This document shows positions 22,530-32,418 of a stretch of DNA of 64,000 nt, piece by piece. The position numbers and the translations under genes are program-made. The notes below the pieces were generated by a model. That model searched no databases and was not told the origin of the DNA. It was given only the letters and a program-made list of their open reading frames with translations. The stretch covers positions 434,001 through 498,000 of the forward strand of contig NZ_JABUOU010000001.1 in assembly GCF_013344475.1 (NCBI RefSeq), given 5' to 3'. Position 1 is the first letter of the stretch; each line of letters begins with the position of its first letter. The DNA is from Martelella limonii. Lineage in GTDB: Bacteria > Pseudomonadota > Alphaproteobacteria > Rhizobiales > Rhizobiaceae.

Positions 22530-23192
22530 TCAGGCGACCTCTATCGTCTGATCCGGATAGGCGAGCTGTTCGCGCGCGCGCCATTCCGGCGTGACGTAGT
22601 TGATGATCAGCGACTTGCGTACACCCTCGATCGGACGCTTTTCGAAGCCGTGCCAGGTATTGTCGGCCGGAACGAAGATCATCGCGTGGTTGGGCGCGAA
22701 CGGCGAGCGGCCGACATGCTCTTCCTTGGAGGCGTAGATGTCGGTTCCGAGCTTGTCGTGACCGGGGCCATCCGAGAGATAGATCAGCAGGGTGAACATC
22801 TTCACGCCGATATCGGTGTGCGGTTCCAGCCAGAAGCCGTCCATGTCCTGCGCGAATTCGATGCGCAGGCTCGATCCTTCGATATTGGTGCCGAACGTGT
22901 CCTGAATCACAGCCGCCACTTCGGGCGACTGAAAGGCTTCGGCAACGGCCGCGCAGCAGGCATGTTTCTGGATGTTGGGCTGGTCGAAATAATGCCGGCT
23001 CTTGTTGTGGACCTCGCGCGTCCCGGAAACGCCGCCGAGATCGGGCTTCGGAAAGTCCAGCGCCTGGATGTCCTTCAGCAGAGCTGCCGGGAACATGTCC
23101 GACAGGAGCCAATGCCGATAGGGTTCGGGATTGGACTTGGCGCCCTTGAAGGCCGACTTCACATGTTCCTGAACGTTGCCGTAATCTGTCAT
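22530..23192 (-). CDS. 2-oxoglutarate/Fe(II)-type dioxygenase
   Basis: A 220-residue protein with a double-stranded beta-helix iron site: H-x-D in LEPHTDIGVKMFTLLIYLSD, the distal His in DNTWHGFEKRP and an Arg in GVRKSLIINYV for the 2-oxoglutarate carboxylate. The start at ATG 23192 (MTDYGNVQEH) is preferred to a 20-residue longer frame. No signal peptide is seen. The substrate is unknown; the combination resembles prolyl-hydroxylase-like bacterial oxygenases near cell-surface genes. It is transcribed in the same direction as uvrB, but its start lies ~80 bases from the uvrB stop. Confidence 0.82.
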   Translation of the reverse strand: MTDYGNVQEHVKSAFKGAKSNPEPYRHWLLSDMFPAALLKDIQALDFPKPDLGGVSGTREVHNKSRHYFDQPNIQKHACCAAVAEAFQSPEVAAVIQDTFGTNIEGSSLRIEFAQDMDGFWLEPHTDIGVKMFTLLIYLSDGPGHDKLGTDIYASKEEHVGRSPFAPNHAMIFVPADNTWHGFEKRPIEGVRKSLIINYVTPEWRAREQLAYPDQTIEVA

Positions 23193-23273
23193 TTCAAAAC
23201 CACATAATTGATTGATCGGTTTCACCGTAGCGCCAACGGAAGGCCCGCACAACCGAATGCCGCCGATGTGCGG

Positions 23274-26042
23274 TCATTTGCCCGGCTTGCCGGTCTTGCC
23301 GGTGCGCCGGCCCCGGCGCTTCTGCTCGCCGGGATCCTCGTAGGAGCCGACGCCGATATTGCCGCGCTTGACCGGTTTGACGTCGCTGCCAAGCGGCTTC
23401 TCGGTGCGCCCAACGGTCATTTCGTCAAGATCGTTCTTGCGGAACAGCGGCCGTGCCGTGTCCGTGCCGGGTCCCATGTCGTCGAGCGAGGGCTTGGCAA
23501 AGTAGGAGCTCTGGCCGTCAGCTGATTTCGGCGCCTGCTCGGCCTGACGCGATTCCTGCCGCTCCAGCTTGTCATCCATGCCCTGCAGCTCGGCTGCCTT
23601 CAGACGCTTGATCTCGTCGCGAACGCGGGCGGCGGTCTCGAAGTCGAGATCGGCGGCGGCATCGCGCATCTGCTTTTCGAGCGCATCGAGATGGGCCTGC
23701 AGGTTGTTGCCGACGAGATGGCCGTCTGCGGCAAAACCCTTGCCGCCCTTGGTGCCGATATCGGCGCGGACGTGGTCGCGCTCGTAGACCGAGTCGAGAA
23801 TGTCGGAAATCCTCGCCTTGACCGATTCCGGCGTAATGCCGTGCTCTTCGTTGTAGGCGATCTGCTTTTCGCGGCGGCGGCTGGTCTCTTCCATGGCCCG
23901 CTGCATCGAACCGGTCACCCGGTCGGCATAGAGCACGACCTTGCCATCGACGTTTCGCGCCGCGCGCCCGATGGTCTGGATAAGGGACGTTTCCGAGCGC
24001 AGAAAGCCTTCCTTGTCGGCATCGAGGATGGCGACGAAGCCGCATTCCGGGATATCGAGGCCTTCACGCAGAAGGTTGATGCCCACCAGCACATCGAAGG
24101 CGCCGAGACGGAGGTCGCGGATGATCTCGATCCGCTCCAGCGTATCGATGTCGGAGTGCATGTAGCGCACTCTTATGCCCTGCTCGTGCAGATATTCGGT
24201 CAGGTCCTCGGCCATGCGCTTGGTCAGCACCGTCACCAGCGTCCTGTATCCCTTCAGCGACACGTCGCGGATCTCGGACAGCACGTCGTCGACCTGGGTC
24301 TTGGCGGAGCGGATTTCCACCGGCGGATCGATCAGTCCGGTGGGGCGGATTACCTGTTCGGCGAACACGCCGCCGGCTTCTTCCATTTCCCAGTTGCCGG
24401 GCGTTGCCGAGACCGCGATCGTGTCAGGACGCATCGCATCCCATTCCTCGAAGCGCAGCGGACGGTTGTCCATGCAGGAGGGCAGGCGGAAGCCATACTC
24501 CGCAAGCGTCGCCTTGCGCCGGAAGTCGCCGCGATACATGCCGCCGATCTGGGGCACGGTCACATGACTTTCATCGATGAAGATCAGCGCATTGTCCGGA
24601 ATATATTCGAACAGGGTCGGCGGCGGCTCGCCGGGCTGGCGCCCCGTGAGGTAGCGCGAATAGTTCTCGATCCCGGGGCAGGAGCCGGTTGCCTCCATCA
24701 TCTCGATGTCGAAGCGGGTGCGTTGCTCAAGGCGTTGCGCTTCCAGAAGACGGCCAGCCTTTTCAAGCTCTTGCAGACGTCCCTTCAACTCTTCCTTGAT
24801 CGACTTGATCGCTGCGTTCAGCGTTGGTCGCGGCGTAACGTAGTGCGAATTGGCGTAGATCTTGACCGATTTCAGGTCGCCGGTCTTCTGGCCGGTGAGC
24901 GGATCGAATTCGGTGATCGCGTCGATCTCGTCGCCGAACATAGAGATACGCCAGGCGGCATCCTCAAGGTGGGCGGGGAAGATCTCGATGGTGTCGCCGC
25001 GTACCCGGAACGAGCCGCGCTGGAAATCCATGTCGCGGCGCTTGTATTGCTGGGCAACGAGGTCGGCGAGAAGCTGACGCTGGTCGAGCTGATCCCCCAC
25101 CGACATCTGGAAGGTCATGGCGGTATAGGTCTCGACCGAGCCGATACCGTAGATGCAGGAGACCGACGCTACGATGATGCAGTCGTCCCGCTCCAGGATC
25201 GCGCGGGTGGCGGCGTGGCGCATCCGGTCGATCTGTTCGTTGATCGAGCTCTCCTTCTCGATATAGGTATCGGAGCGCGGCACATAGGCCTCGGGCTGGT
25301 AATAGTCGTAGTAGGAAACGAAATACTCGACCGCGTTTTCCGGAAAGAAGTTCTTGAATTCGGAATAGAGCTGCGCGGCCAGCGTCTTGTTGGGCGCGAG
25401 AATCACCGCGGGGCGCTGCGTTTCCGCGATCACCTTCGCCATGGTGAAGGTCTTGCCCGAGCCGGTGACGCCGAGAAGAACCTGGCTGCGGTCACCCGAT
25501 TTGAGGCCTTCGACGAGGTCTGCGATGGCCGTCGGCTGGTCGCCGGAGGGCTTGTATTCCGTGACCATGCGGATCGGGATGCCGCCCTCCGATTTTTCGG
25601 GGCGTTCCGGCCGGTGGGGCGTCCAGATCTTGCCGTTCTTGAACAGCGGATTGCCGCTTTCGATCAGCTTGGAAAGGGCATCGACCGTGGCGGTCACGCC
25701 TCCGGTGGCAAGGTTCTGGGCTTCCTCCAACGAAACATCAACGCCTGATACCGGGTTCAGGCCGGCCGCGGCGCGGGTCTTCGGGTCTGAGGACGCGCCG
25801 ATCGAGACGCCGCGCGATGTGCGCACCGCCGTTGCATTTCCGCCTTCGGCGGCCTTGCGGCGATGCTTGCCCGCCTTTGAAGCGAGTTTGCGCTGGGAAT
25901 CGACTGTCTCGGCTTCAGCTTCCTGCTCCAGGTTCGCGAGCCAATCGGTCATCGAGCCTTCATAGGCACCGCCCTCGAACGGCGCCTGGGGCGCTTCTTC
26001 GAAACCGGATTTGTCGGAGGTCTTCTTGGGTGATCTGGCCAT
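23274..26042 (-). CDS. uvrB: UvrABC excinuclease subunit B, with long N-terminal extension
   Basis: Damage-verification helicase of nucleotide excision repair; loads onto DNA with UvrA and recruits UvrC. It has 922 residues. The standard UvrB core begins near residue 157 ([15 protein letters not shown]). Walker A is [11 protein letters not shown], the beta-hairpin is [12 protein letters not shown], Walker B is FIDESH, motif VI is QTIGRAARN, and the UVR domain ([22 protein letters not shown]) binds UvrC. About 155 low-complexity N-terminal and ~100 C-terminal residues are extra compared with the 673-residue E. coli protein; rhizobial UvrB proteins are known to be long. The start at 26042 (MARSPKK) is the first Met of the charged leader. 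Confidence 0.97.
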   Translation of the reverse strand: MARSPKKTSDKSGFEEAPQAPFEGGAYEGSMTDWLANLEQEAEAETVDSQRKLASKAGKHRRKAAEGGNATAVRTSRGVSIGASSDPKTRAAAGLNPVSGVDVSLEEAQNLATGGVTATVDALSKLIESGNPLFKNGKIWTPHRPERPEKSEGGIPIRMVTEYKPSGDQPTAIADLVEGLKSGDRSQVLLGVTGSGKTFTMAKVIAETQRPAVILAPNKTLAAQLYSEFKNFFPENAVEYFVSYYDYYQPEAYVPRSDTYIEKESSINEQIDRMRHAATRAILERDDCIIVASVSCIYGIGSVETYTAMTFQMSVGDQLDQRQLLADLVAQQYKRRDMDFQRGSFRVRGDTIEIFPAHLEDAAWRISMFGDEIDAITEFDPLTGQKTGDLKSVKIYANSHYVTPRPTLNAAIKSIKEELKGRLQELEKAGRLLEAQRLEQRTRFDIEMMEATGSCPGIENYSRYLTGRQPGEPPPTLFEYIPDNALIFIDESHVTVPQIGGMYRGDFRRKATLAEYGFRLPSCMDNRPLRFEEWDAMRPDTIAVSATPGNWEMEEAGGVFAEQVIRPTGLIDPPVEIRSAKTQVDDVLSEIRDVSLKGYRTLVTVLTKRMAEDLTEYLHEQGIRVRYMHSDIDTLERIEIIRDLRLGAFDVLVGINLLREGLDIPECGFVAILDADKEGFLRSETSLIQTIGRAARNVDGKVVLYADRVTGSMQRAMEETSRRREKQIAYNEEHGITPESVKARISDILDSVYERDHVRADIGTKGGKGFAADGHLVGNNLQAHLDALEKQMRDAAADLDFETAARVRDEIKRLKAAELQGMDDKLERQESRQAEQAPKSADGQSSYFAKPSLDDMGPGTDTARPLFRKNDLDEMTVGRTEKPLGSDVKPVKRGNIGVGSYEDPGEQKRRGRRTGKTGKPGK

Positions 26043-26217
26043 GGGGCGAATATGGGGCGCAAGCCTGCAAAAGAAAAGGGCGACGAAACAGAACAAAAGT
26101 AGAACGGCGTCCATGATTCGGTCAAGTTGCGGTGCTGAAAATGCAGATGCACGGTATCGTGTTCTGCGCTATGAGCCTTCGCCGGCCTAACGATCAGCCG
26201 TCTTCAGGAGAAAATTC

Positions 26218-26571
26218 ATGCCATTTTCGCTTTCGCCCTCGGCCATCTGGCCGGTTGTGTTGCTGGTCTGCTCGAATGTGTTCATGACATTTGCGTGGTA
26301 CGGCCACCTCAAGTTCAAGAGCGCGCCATTGACCTTGGTGATCATCACCGCCTGGGGCATCGCCTTCTTCGAATACTGCCTGGCGGTACCGGCCAACAGG
26401 ATGGGCGCTTCGGTGTATTCGACGGCGCAGCTGAAGACCATCCAGGAGGTGATCACGCTCCTGGTCTTTTCCGGCTTTTCGGTGTTCTGGCTGAAGGAAG
26501 CGCTCACCATCAACCACGCGATCGGCTTCGCCCTGATCGCAGTGGGTGCGTCCTTCATCTTCCGGGGCTGA
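26218..26571 (+). CDS. DMT-family membrane protein (DUF486)
   Basis: A 117-residue integral membrane protein with four hydrophobic helices. The pattern CSNVFMTFAWYGHLKF, then AWGIAFFEYCLAVPANRMG and TLLVFSGFSVFWLKEALTINHAIGFALI, is characteristic of DUF486, a small relative of drug/metabolite transporters. It probably acts as a dimer. Substrate is unknown. It stands alone, divergent from uvrB. Confidence 0.9.
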   Translation: MPFSLSPSAIWPVVLLVCSNVFMTFAWYGHLKFKSAPLTLVIITAWGIAFFEYCLAVPANRMGASVYSTAQLKTIQEVITLLVFSGFSVFWLKEALTINHAIGFALIAVGASFIFRG

Positions 26572-26745
26572 GGCCGGATTGTTGCTTCTGCCACCGCGCC
26601 GACGAAATCCTGCGACAATCTGTCCACAATTCGCGTTTATGTTGTAACTGCGAGTTGTCGGACTGACAGAGAGAAACGCGACCCAAGCGGCCGGTGTCCT
26701 CGTCCCGCTCCATTGGTTTTTCATAGAAAACGAGTGTAGAGCACG

Positions 26746-28113
26746 ATGATTACAGAGCAATCCGCCTTGTCGGCGGTGCGCTTCGGCTATGGCCTTCGCC
26801 CCGGCCAGACCGCACCGGCTGATCCGATCGGGATCGAGAATGAACTGACCGCAGCGATGGATGTCCTCCCGGCGTTTCCCGCCGAGGGCATTCCGTCACG
26901 CAGGCAGAGCGCCGTTACCTATTTCAAGGACCGGAAGTCCATCCGCGCCTCCTACGAGGGTGCCGAGCTACAGTCGGCGATGAGGACGCTGCGCCAGGAT
27001 GCGCAGGCGCGTCTCGTGCAGGATTCGGTCGCGCGCATCGCGCAGGCCGTGGACTCTCCCTTCGGTTTTGCCGAACGGCTTGCCTCGTTCTGGACGGACC
27101 ATTTTTCGGTGTCGTTCCGCAAGAATGACGACATGAAGCTGTTTACGCCGCTCTACGAGGCCGAGGCAATCCGGCCCAATATGTCGGCGCGCTACAGCGT
27201 GCTGCTAAGGGCTGCGACACTGCATCCGGCCATGATCATCTACCTCGATCAGTGGCGCTCTGTCGGCCCGCACTCTGCGCGTGCCGGAAAGAACAACGGC
27301 CTCAACGAAAATCACGGACGCGAGCTGCTGGAGCTGCACACCGTCGGGGCGGGGTCCGGCTATACCCAGGCCGATGTTCGCCAGGCCTCTTACATTCTGA
27401 CCGGTCTGACGCTGGACGGACCGCGCGCCGCGACCCGGTTTGATGACAAGCGTGCCGAGCCCGGTTCATTCTCGGTTCTCGGGAAATCCTATGGCGGCGA
27501 TCAGCGCCAGATGGCGGATGTCGATGCTTTTCTCGATGACCTGTCGGTGCGGCCGGAGACGGCCCGTTACATCAGCACAAAGCTTGCGGCCTATTTCATG
27601 AGACCAGAGCCGCCGCAGGATCTGGTAGAGGCGATGACGGCAAGCTGGGCGGCAACCGATGGCGATCTGTCAGCCGTTTACCTGACCATGCTGTCCTGGC
27701 CCGAAGCGCTGACGCTGCCGCCGCAGAACGTCAAGCAGCCTTTCGACTACATTGTCTCCTGCATGCGGGCGATGGGCGTGGAGGGAGGCCTGCTGATGTC
27801 CGATGAAAAGCTTGGCCAGTCGGTAAACGGGATGTTGCGCAATCTCGGCCAGCCGGTCTGGGATCCGCCGAGCCCCGAAGGTTTCGAGACCGGGGCTGCC
27901 AGCTGGATCAACGGCCACCAGCTTGCCGGGCGGATCGTGATCGCACGCCGTCTCATCAGCCGGTTCGGGAAGACCCTCGAACCTGCCGCCTTCGCCGTTG
28001 AGGCGCTGGGGCCTTTTCTGTCGGAGAACACCCAGACGCTCGTCAGGCGGGCGCCCAACCGCATGGCGGCGCTGACCCTTGTGCTCGCTTCACCCGAATT
28101 CAATCTGCGATAG
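26746..28113 (+). CDS. DUF1800 family protein
   Basis: A 455-residue protein. The helix-rich sequence with RFGYGLRPGQ near the start, the FWTDHFSVSFRK segment, GRELLELHTVGAGSGYTQADVRQASYILTG and the PFDYIVSCMRAMG block are hallmarks of DUF1800. DUF1800 genes are nearly always paired with DUF1501, as here (9 bases to the next start). No enzymatic role is established to my knowledge. No clear signal peptide is present, so export may depend on the Tat-targeted partner. Confidence 0.9.
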   Translation: MITEQSALSAVRFGYGLRPGQTAPADPIGIENELTAAMDVLPAFPAEGIPSRRQSAVTYFKDRKSIRASYEGAELQSAMRTLRQDAQARLVQDSVARIAQAVDSPFGFAERLASFWTDHFSVSFRKNDDMKLFTPLYEAEAIRPNMSARYSVLLRAATLHPAMIIYLDQWRSVGPHSARAGKNNGLNENHGRELLELHTVGAGSGYTQADVRQASYILTGLTLDGPRAATRFDDKRAEPGSFSVLGKSYGGDQRQMADVDAFLDDLSVRPETARYISTKLAAYFMRPEPPQDLVEAMTASWAATDGDLSAVYLTMLSWPEALTLPPQNVKQPFDYIVSCMRAMGVEGGLLMSDEKLGQSVNGMLRNLGQPVWDPPSPEGFETGAASWINGHQLAGRIVIARRLISRFGKTLEPAAFAVEALGPFLSENTQTLVRRAPNRMAALTLVLASPEFNLR

Positions 28114-28121
28114 GTGATGAC

Positions 28122-29291
28122 ATGACGCTTGCTTTCAATCCCACGCGGCGCCTGTTTCTCGGCGGTGCCTGCAGCCTGGCGGCGATGCCGCTGATGACCA
28201 GTTTCGCGCTCGCCAGAGCCGCGGGCGACAACCGCTTCGTCGCCATCATCCTCAGAGGTGCGATGGACGGGCTCGATCTGGTCCAGCCCTATGGCGACCC
28301 GGCCTACCGGCTCCTGCGTCCTGGTCTGTCGCTGACGTCCGATACCGGGCTCTACGATCTCGACGGCCGGTTCGGGCTGCATCCGGCAGCGGGCGGCCTC
28401 TATCCGCTCTGGAAGGCCGGAGAGCTGAGTTTCGTCCATGCCGTTTCGACGCCCTATCGCGATGCCCGCAGTCATTTCGATGGCCAAGACATTCTGGAGA
28501 CGGGCGGCAACGGCAGCGCCGGTCGCGATGGCTGGCTGAACCGTGCGGTCGGGCTTGCGGGCGATGGTCCCTTGCGCGCCATCGACGTCACGTCCGATTC
28601 CGACCTGATCCTGCAGGGGCCGAATGCGGCCGAAATCTGGTCGCCGCGCGATGATATTCCGATCTCAGCAGACGAAATGCTGTTTTTCGAGAAGCTCTAC
28701 AAGGATAGCCCCGACTTCGCGCGTGCCTTCGAAGAGGCCCGCAGCGCGGACGTCAGTGCCGAGATGATCTTCAACGGGCAGCAGCTTGGCGCTTCAACCG
28801 AAGGCGTGGCGCGGCTTGCAGGCGGCTTTCTGAAGAATGACTACCGGGTCGCCGCCTTTTCCATCAATGGCTGGGACACCCATGCGGAACAGAAATCGCT
28901 GTTTGCGAAATCCGCCGACAATCTGACCACTGCGATCCTGACGTTGAAATCGGAAATGGGCCCTGCGGCATGGAGCAAGACGGTGGTTCTGGCAATGACC
29001 GAATTCGGACGGACCGCACGGCAGAACGGTACGGGTGGCACCGATCACGGAACCGGCGGCTGCGCGATCCTGGCTGGCGGCGCCTTTGCGGGCGGCAGGG
29101 TGATGGGCAACTGGCCGGGGCTCAAGGATGGCGATCTTTACGAGAACCGCGACCTGATGCCGACCGGCGATATCCGCGAAGTGGCCGCCGCGATGCTCTA
29201 TCGGCAGTTCGGTATCGGTTCCGCGGCGCTCACGACAAGCGTTTTCCCGGGCCTCGATTTTTCCCCGTCCTCCGTTTTTGTGCGCGCCTGA
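28122..29291 (+). CDS. DUF1501 family protein with Tat signal
   Basis: A 389-residue protein. Residues 1-~32 are a twin-arginine signal (TRRLFLGG, then a hydrophobic stretch ending SFALARA). The body resembles the sulfatase/alkaline-phosphatase-like DUF1501 fold, with ILRGAMDGLDLVQPYGDP near the mature N-terminus, NGWDTHAEQ in the middle and EFGRTARQNGTGGTDHGTGG as the conserved metal-site-like motif. Probably a periplasmic partner of the upstream DUF1800 protein. Folding before Tat export suggests a bound cofactor or metal. The reaction is unknown. Confidence 0.9.
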   Translation: MTLAFNPTRRLFLGGACSLAAMPLMTSFALARAAGDNRFVAIILRGAMDGLDLVQPYGDPAYRLLRPGLSLTSDTGLYDLDGRFGLHPAAGGLYPLWKAGELSFVHAVSTPYRDARSHFDGQDILETGGNGSAGRDGWLNRAVGLAGDGPLRAIDVTSDSDLILQGPNAAEIWSPRDDIPISADEMLFFEKLYKDSPDFARAFEEARSADVSAEMIFNGQQLGASTEGVARLAGGFLKNDYRVAAFSINGWDTHAEQKSLFAKSADNLTTAILTLKSEMGPAAWSKTVVLAMTEFGRTARQNGTGGTDHGTGGCAILAGGAFAGGRVMGNWPGLKDGDLYENRDLMPTGDIREVAAAMLYRQFGIGSAALTTSVFPGLDFSPSSVFVRA

Positions 29292-29306
29292 GCCTCATGC
29301 GCGGCG

Positions 29307-30155
29307 TCAGTCGCGCATTATCACGGCGGTGCCCAAGAAGGCATCGTACCACGTACGGCTCCGCCAGATCATGAATGGCCATATCCACCAACCGAACAGC
29401 AGCAGCAAGGTCGTGCCGCCAAGCACGAAGGTGTGGGTGAGAATGCGCAGATCCGGGTCAAAGCTCTCAAGCATGCTGGCGGCTTCGGCGATAGAGGTGG
29501 GATTTGGCATCTGAGCGGCCAGCACGACGCTCAGGATGGCGAATATGCAGACTGGCCAGAATTTCAGGTATTCCCGCATGATTGCGGTCTTTTCCGATGG
29601 TGCTGACGATGCCGTGCGAAGGGGGCCTTCTGCGACCAGGATCCGCATCAGTCTCTTGCCAGGTGTCGCGCCGAACAGGATGCCGGCAAGCGCGAGGGCG
29701 AGAGGAAACAGCAGCATTTCTGCAGCCGAGACGACTTTCTCGATGAGCGGCGACGGGAAAATGGGGTTCCCGTCAGCGTCAAGCTGAACAGCGATCGACT
29801 TTATGTATGGCTGTCCGCTCGCCATCGTATCTTCTCCCGCAATCAACGCTACTCTCTTCTGCTGCATGAAAAGTCCGTCTATCGTGCAGAGAACGAGCGC
29901 AGGAGGGTCGTCGACGGACGATGTCCAGACGGACTCAAGCTCTCGGAAGACGGCGATATCCGTTTCAGCCGGTTCGCAGCTTTTCAGCGAGAAAACGGGT
30001 GCGCTGAGGGCAGGGCGCAAAGACGGAACGGCAAGGGTCACGGCTGCCGTCACCAGACTGGCGAGCAACAGGAAGAGAAACCCGTCCACGATCAATGCCG
30101 CAAACCGCCGCCAGAACAATCGAGGATGGCGCGCGGGCGTTGCAGCCTGCGTCAT
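29307..30155 (-). CDS. RDD-family membrane protein
   Basis: A 282-residue inner-membrane protein. The RDD signature is FWRRFAALIVDGFLFLL at residues 14-30. A second hydrophobic block around 145-165 is followed by GATPGKRLMRILV, the usual RDD loop, and two more helices occupy the C-terminal third (ILSVVLAAQ; LLLLFGWWIWPFMIW). About 90 residues between the first and second helices form a periplasmic or cytosolic insert with two cysteines. Function is unknown; some RDD proteins influence ion transport. It overlaps the thioesterase gene by four bases. Confidence 0.85.
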   Translation of the reverse strand: MTQAATPARHPRLFWRRFAALIVDGFLFLLLASLVTAAVTLAVPSLRPALSAPVFSLKSCEPAETDIAVFRELESVWTSSVDDPPALVLCTIDGLFMQQKRVALIAGEDTMASGQPYIKSIAVQLDADGNPIFPSPLIEKVVSAAEMLLFPLALALAGILFGATPGKRLMRILVAEGPLRTASSAPSEKTAIMREYLKFWPVCIFAILSVVLAAQMPNPTSIAEAASMLESFDPDLRILTHTFVLGGTTLLLLFGWWIWPFMIWRSRTWYDAFLGTAVIMRD

Positions 30156-30550
30156 GCCTCGCCGACCTGCTGGGGGACGATTGCCGGCTTTCCGGTCTCA
30201 TCCATCGCGACCATTACGAATTGCGCTTCCGTGACCTGCTGGCGATCGGGCATCTGGTGGCGGTGCACCCAGGCCTCGACATGAATCGTCATTGAGGTGC
30301 GGCCGACCCTCTCGAACGATGTGTAGACGCACAGCGTATCGCCGATCTTGACCGGCTGTTCGAACGCCATCGAGTTCACGGCCGCCGTGACCGTTCTGTT
30401 GCCCGCCCGCTCCGACGAGGCGACATAGGCCGCAAGGTCCATCTGCGACATGACCCAGCCGCCGAAGATATCGCCGGAAGGGTTGGCATTTGCCGGCATG
30501 GCGACCGTTCGCATCGTCAGAGTGCCCTTGGGGGTTGTAGCTTCGCGCAT
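30152..30550 (-). CDS. Acyl-CoA thioesterase, YciA type (hotdog fold)
   Basis: A 132-residue hotdog thioesterase. The family motif is NANPSGDIFGGWVMSQMDLA near residue 20, with the catalytic Asp in the GD..GGW region. NSMAFEQPVKIGDTLCVY and VEAWVHRH are further conserved strands. It hydrolyses acyl-CoA thioesters; YciA relatives act on a broad range of chain lengths. The start at 30550 (MREATTPKG) is chosen over a five-residue longer frame. It is co-transcribed with the RDD gene (ATGA overlap). Confidence 0.92.
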   Translation of the reverse strand: MREATTPKGTLTMRTVAMPANANPSGDIFGGWVMSQMDLAAYVASSERAGNRTVTAAVNSMAFEQPVKIGDTLCVYTSFERVGRTSMTIHVEAWVHRHQMPDRQQVTEAQFVMVAMDETGKPAIVPQQVGEA

Positions 30551-30741
30551 CGCATTCTCCTGCACGGTAACGGGTTAGGGTGCAGGCGCAGCATATTTCA
30601 CCTTCTGCCGTTTGCAATGCCGGAGCTTGCTGCGCTGCAGCAAATACCCGATTTCCGGACACAGGCGCGTTGGCAAAAGCATTTGTTTACACTTGTCTGG
30701 TCTACTTGGGCGCAGGAGTTTCAACCCAGATCCGGTACGAC

Positions 30742-31779
30742 ATGACGTTTCACCTTCGACGCGCCGTCTCTTCGCTAGCCCTTGCGGCCACGCTCACAGG
30801 TTGTTCCATCGGCGGGTTGATGACGTCCTTTTCGATCGATACCACCGACAAGAGCACACAGGTTGTGACCCGCTCGGACGAGGAGGCCCAAAAGCCGGCC
30901 CAGATCGCCGCAGCGGTTCCCGCTCCAGCGCCGGTTGCCGCGCCCGAACCCCCGGCGTCGATCGAGCAACTGATTGCCAGCACCGAAAGCGGTGCCGGCG
31001 TGCCGATCGACAGCTATCTCGGCGTGACCGCAGGCGAGAGCGACGCCGTCGTCGCTGCCAACGCAGCCATGCCTGCGCCGCCGGTAACGCCTGCGGAAAT
31101 CCGCGCGGACATGCCCTCCGATATCGACGATCCGGGGATCGATCCGATCCAGACCGCCTCGCTCCTGCCGCTCAGCAATCCGGGCGAGGGGAGCGCTCCG
31201 AAAAACGGAAGGCTACCCGGCCTGATGCCGCTTGCCGAGCGGCAGTGCCGGAGCGCTCTGACCGAACTGGGCGTCCGGTTCTCCGATGTCGCCGAAATCG
31301 CCAATGGCGCCAATTGCGGCATCGCCTATCCGGTCAAGCTCCAGTCGCTCTCCGGCAATATCGCCGTCTCGCCGAGCGTCACGGTCAATTGCCAGACGGC
31401 GCTCGCCTTTTCCGAATGGGTCAAGGACGATGTCGCGCCTTCGGTGCGGATGCGCTACCTTACCGGGCTGAAATCGGTCAACACAATGGGCGGCTATTCC
31501 TGCCGGCGCATGAACAATGGCAAGCGGAGCACGCCCTGGTCGGAACACTCCAAGGGCAATGCCATCGACGTCGGCGGTTTCACGCTGAACACAGGAAAGA
31601 CCATCGATGTCTCGGCGAAGGGCTTCTTCGCCTTCCGGGAAAAGGGCCTGCTCAAATCAGTCCGCGCCAGCGGCTGCCAGAAGTTCAACACGGTGCTCGG
31701 TCCGGGCTATCCCAAGCACGACGACCATCTGCATTTCGATCTTTCGCAGCGCTCCTCCGGCCGAAGCTACTGCAAGTAG
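30742..31779 (+). CDS. Extensin-like C-terminal domain lipoprotein/secreted protein
   Basis: A 345-residue exported protein. Residues 1-~20 form a lipoprotein-type signal ending at a lipobox-like L-T-G-C. A Pro/Ala-rich disordered stretch follows. The C-terminal ~180 residues are the extensin-like domain (PF06904), with conserved cysteines, STPWSEHSKGNAIDVGGF (zinc-peptidase-like H-x(6)-D) and PKHDDHLHFDL. The H...D and HxH pattern resembles the LAS/D-Ala-D-Ala metallopeptidase fold, so it may act on peptidoglycan; that is inference. I chose ATG 30742 because it gives the signal sequence directly. Confidence 0.85.
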   Translation: MTFHLRRAVSSLALAATLTGCSIGGLMTSFSIDTTDKSTQVVTRSDEEAQKPAQIAAAVPAPAPVAAPEPPASIEQLIASTESGAGVPIDSYLGVTAGESDAVVAANAAMPAPPVTPAEIRADMPSDIDDPGIDPIQTASLLPLSNPGEGSAPKNGRLPGLMPLAERQCRSALTELGVRFSDVAEIANGANCGIAYPVKLQSLSGNIAVSPSVTVNCQTALAFSEWVKDDVAPSVRMRYLTGLKSVNTMGGYSCRRMNNGKRSTPWSEHSKGNAIDVGGFTLNTGKTIDVSAKGFFAFREKGLLKSVRASGCQKFNTVLGPGYPKHDDHLHFDLSQRSSGRSYCK

Positions 31780-32054
31780 CCCGGTAGGGGCGAAGCATCC
31801 GGTCTTCTGAAAAGCTGCTCTCCAGGGACCGCAGGCCTTTCGGCCGATGCGGGCGCAATCATGCGCGCCTGCCGGGTTGCGTCCGCCATCAGCCCCCGTT
31901 GAAAATCACGGTATTTTGTTAATGACAAGCCCGGAACATCGGGCTTAAGATCAGCTCAGTCGAAGGGAGCTTGAAACGGACTCGGTAGATACAGATATGA
32001 ACACCAACGAGAGGCTTGGTGAACACGCCTGAAAGACTTACGGAGTTAGTGAGA

Positions 32055-32408
32055 ATGATCGCGATGTCGATCCGGATGCAGAACGATCCCTCCAAGAACG
32101 GGGACAATCCGAGCCGCGGAACGGCGGTCATCGCGCGTACCAAGCCGAAAACAAAGAAACCCAGCCTATACCGGGTTCTCCTGTTGAATGATGACTACAC
32201 ACCAATGGAATTTGTCATCCACATTCTGGAGCGTTTCTTCCAGAAGGATCGCGAAGCGGCGACCCGCATCATGCTCAACGTCCACAACAATGGCGTCGGT
32301 GAATGCGGGGTCTTTACCTTTGAAGTGGCCGAAACCAAGGTCAGCCAGGTGATGGATTTCGCGCGCCAGCACCAACATCCATTGCAATGTGTCATGGAAA
32401 AGAAGTGA
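32055..32408 (+). CDS. clpS: ATP-dependent Clp protease adaptor ClpS
   Basis: Delivers N-degron substrates to ClpAP. It has 117 residues. The core is [20 protein letters not shown] with the substrate-pocket NDD..PM residues, followed by the ClpA-contacting [18 protein letters not shown] and a C-terminal [12 protein letters not shown]. The basic N-terminal extension is typical. The start at ATG 32055 is chosen by comparison with rhizobial ClpS; an in-frame start 13 codons earlier is possible. It is 10 bases from clpA, so the adaptor and its unfoldase are one operon. Confidence 0.95.
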   Translation: MIAMSIRMQNDPSKNGDNPSRGTAVIARTKPKTKKPSLYRVLLLNDDYTPMEFVIHILERFFQKDREAATRIMLNVHNNGVGECGVFTFEVAETKVSQVMDFARQHQHPLQCVMEKK

Positions 32409-32418
32409 GGATCTGATC

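Noticed and set aside
23691-25748. 685-codon frame antisense to uvrB
   Set aside because: Shadow of uvrB; no start signal or domain.
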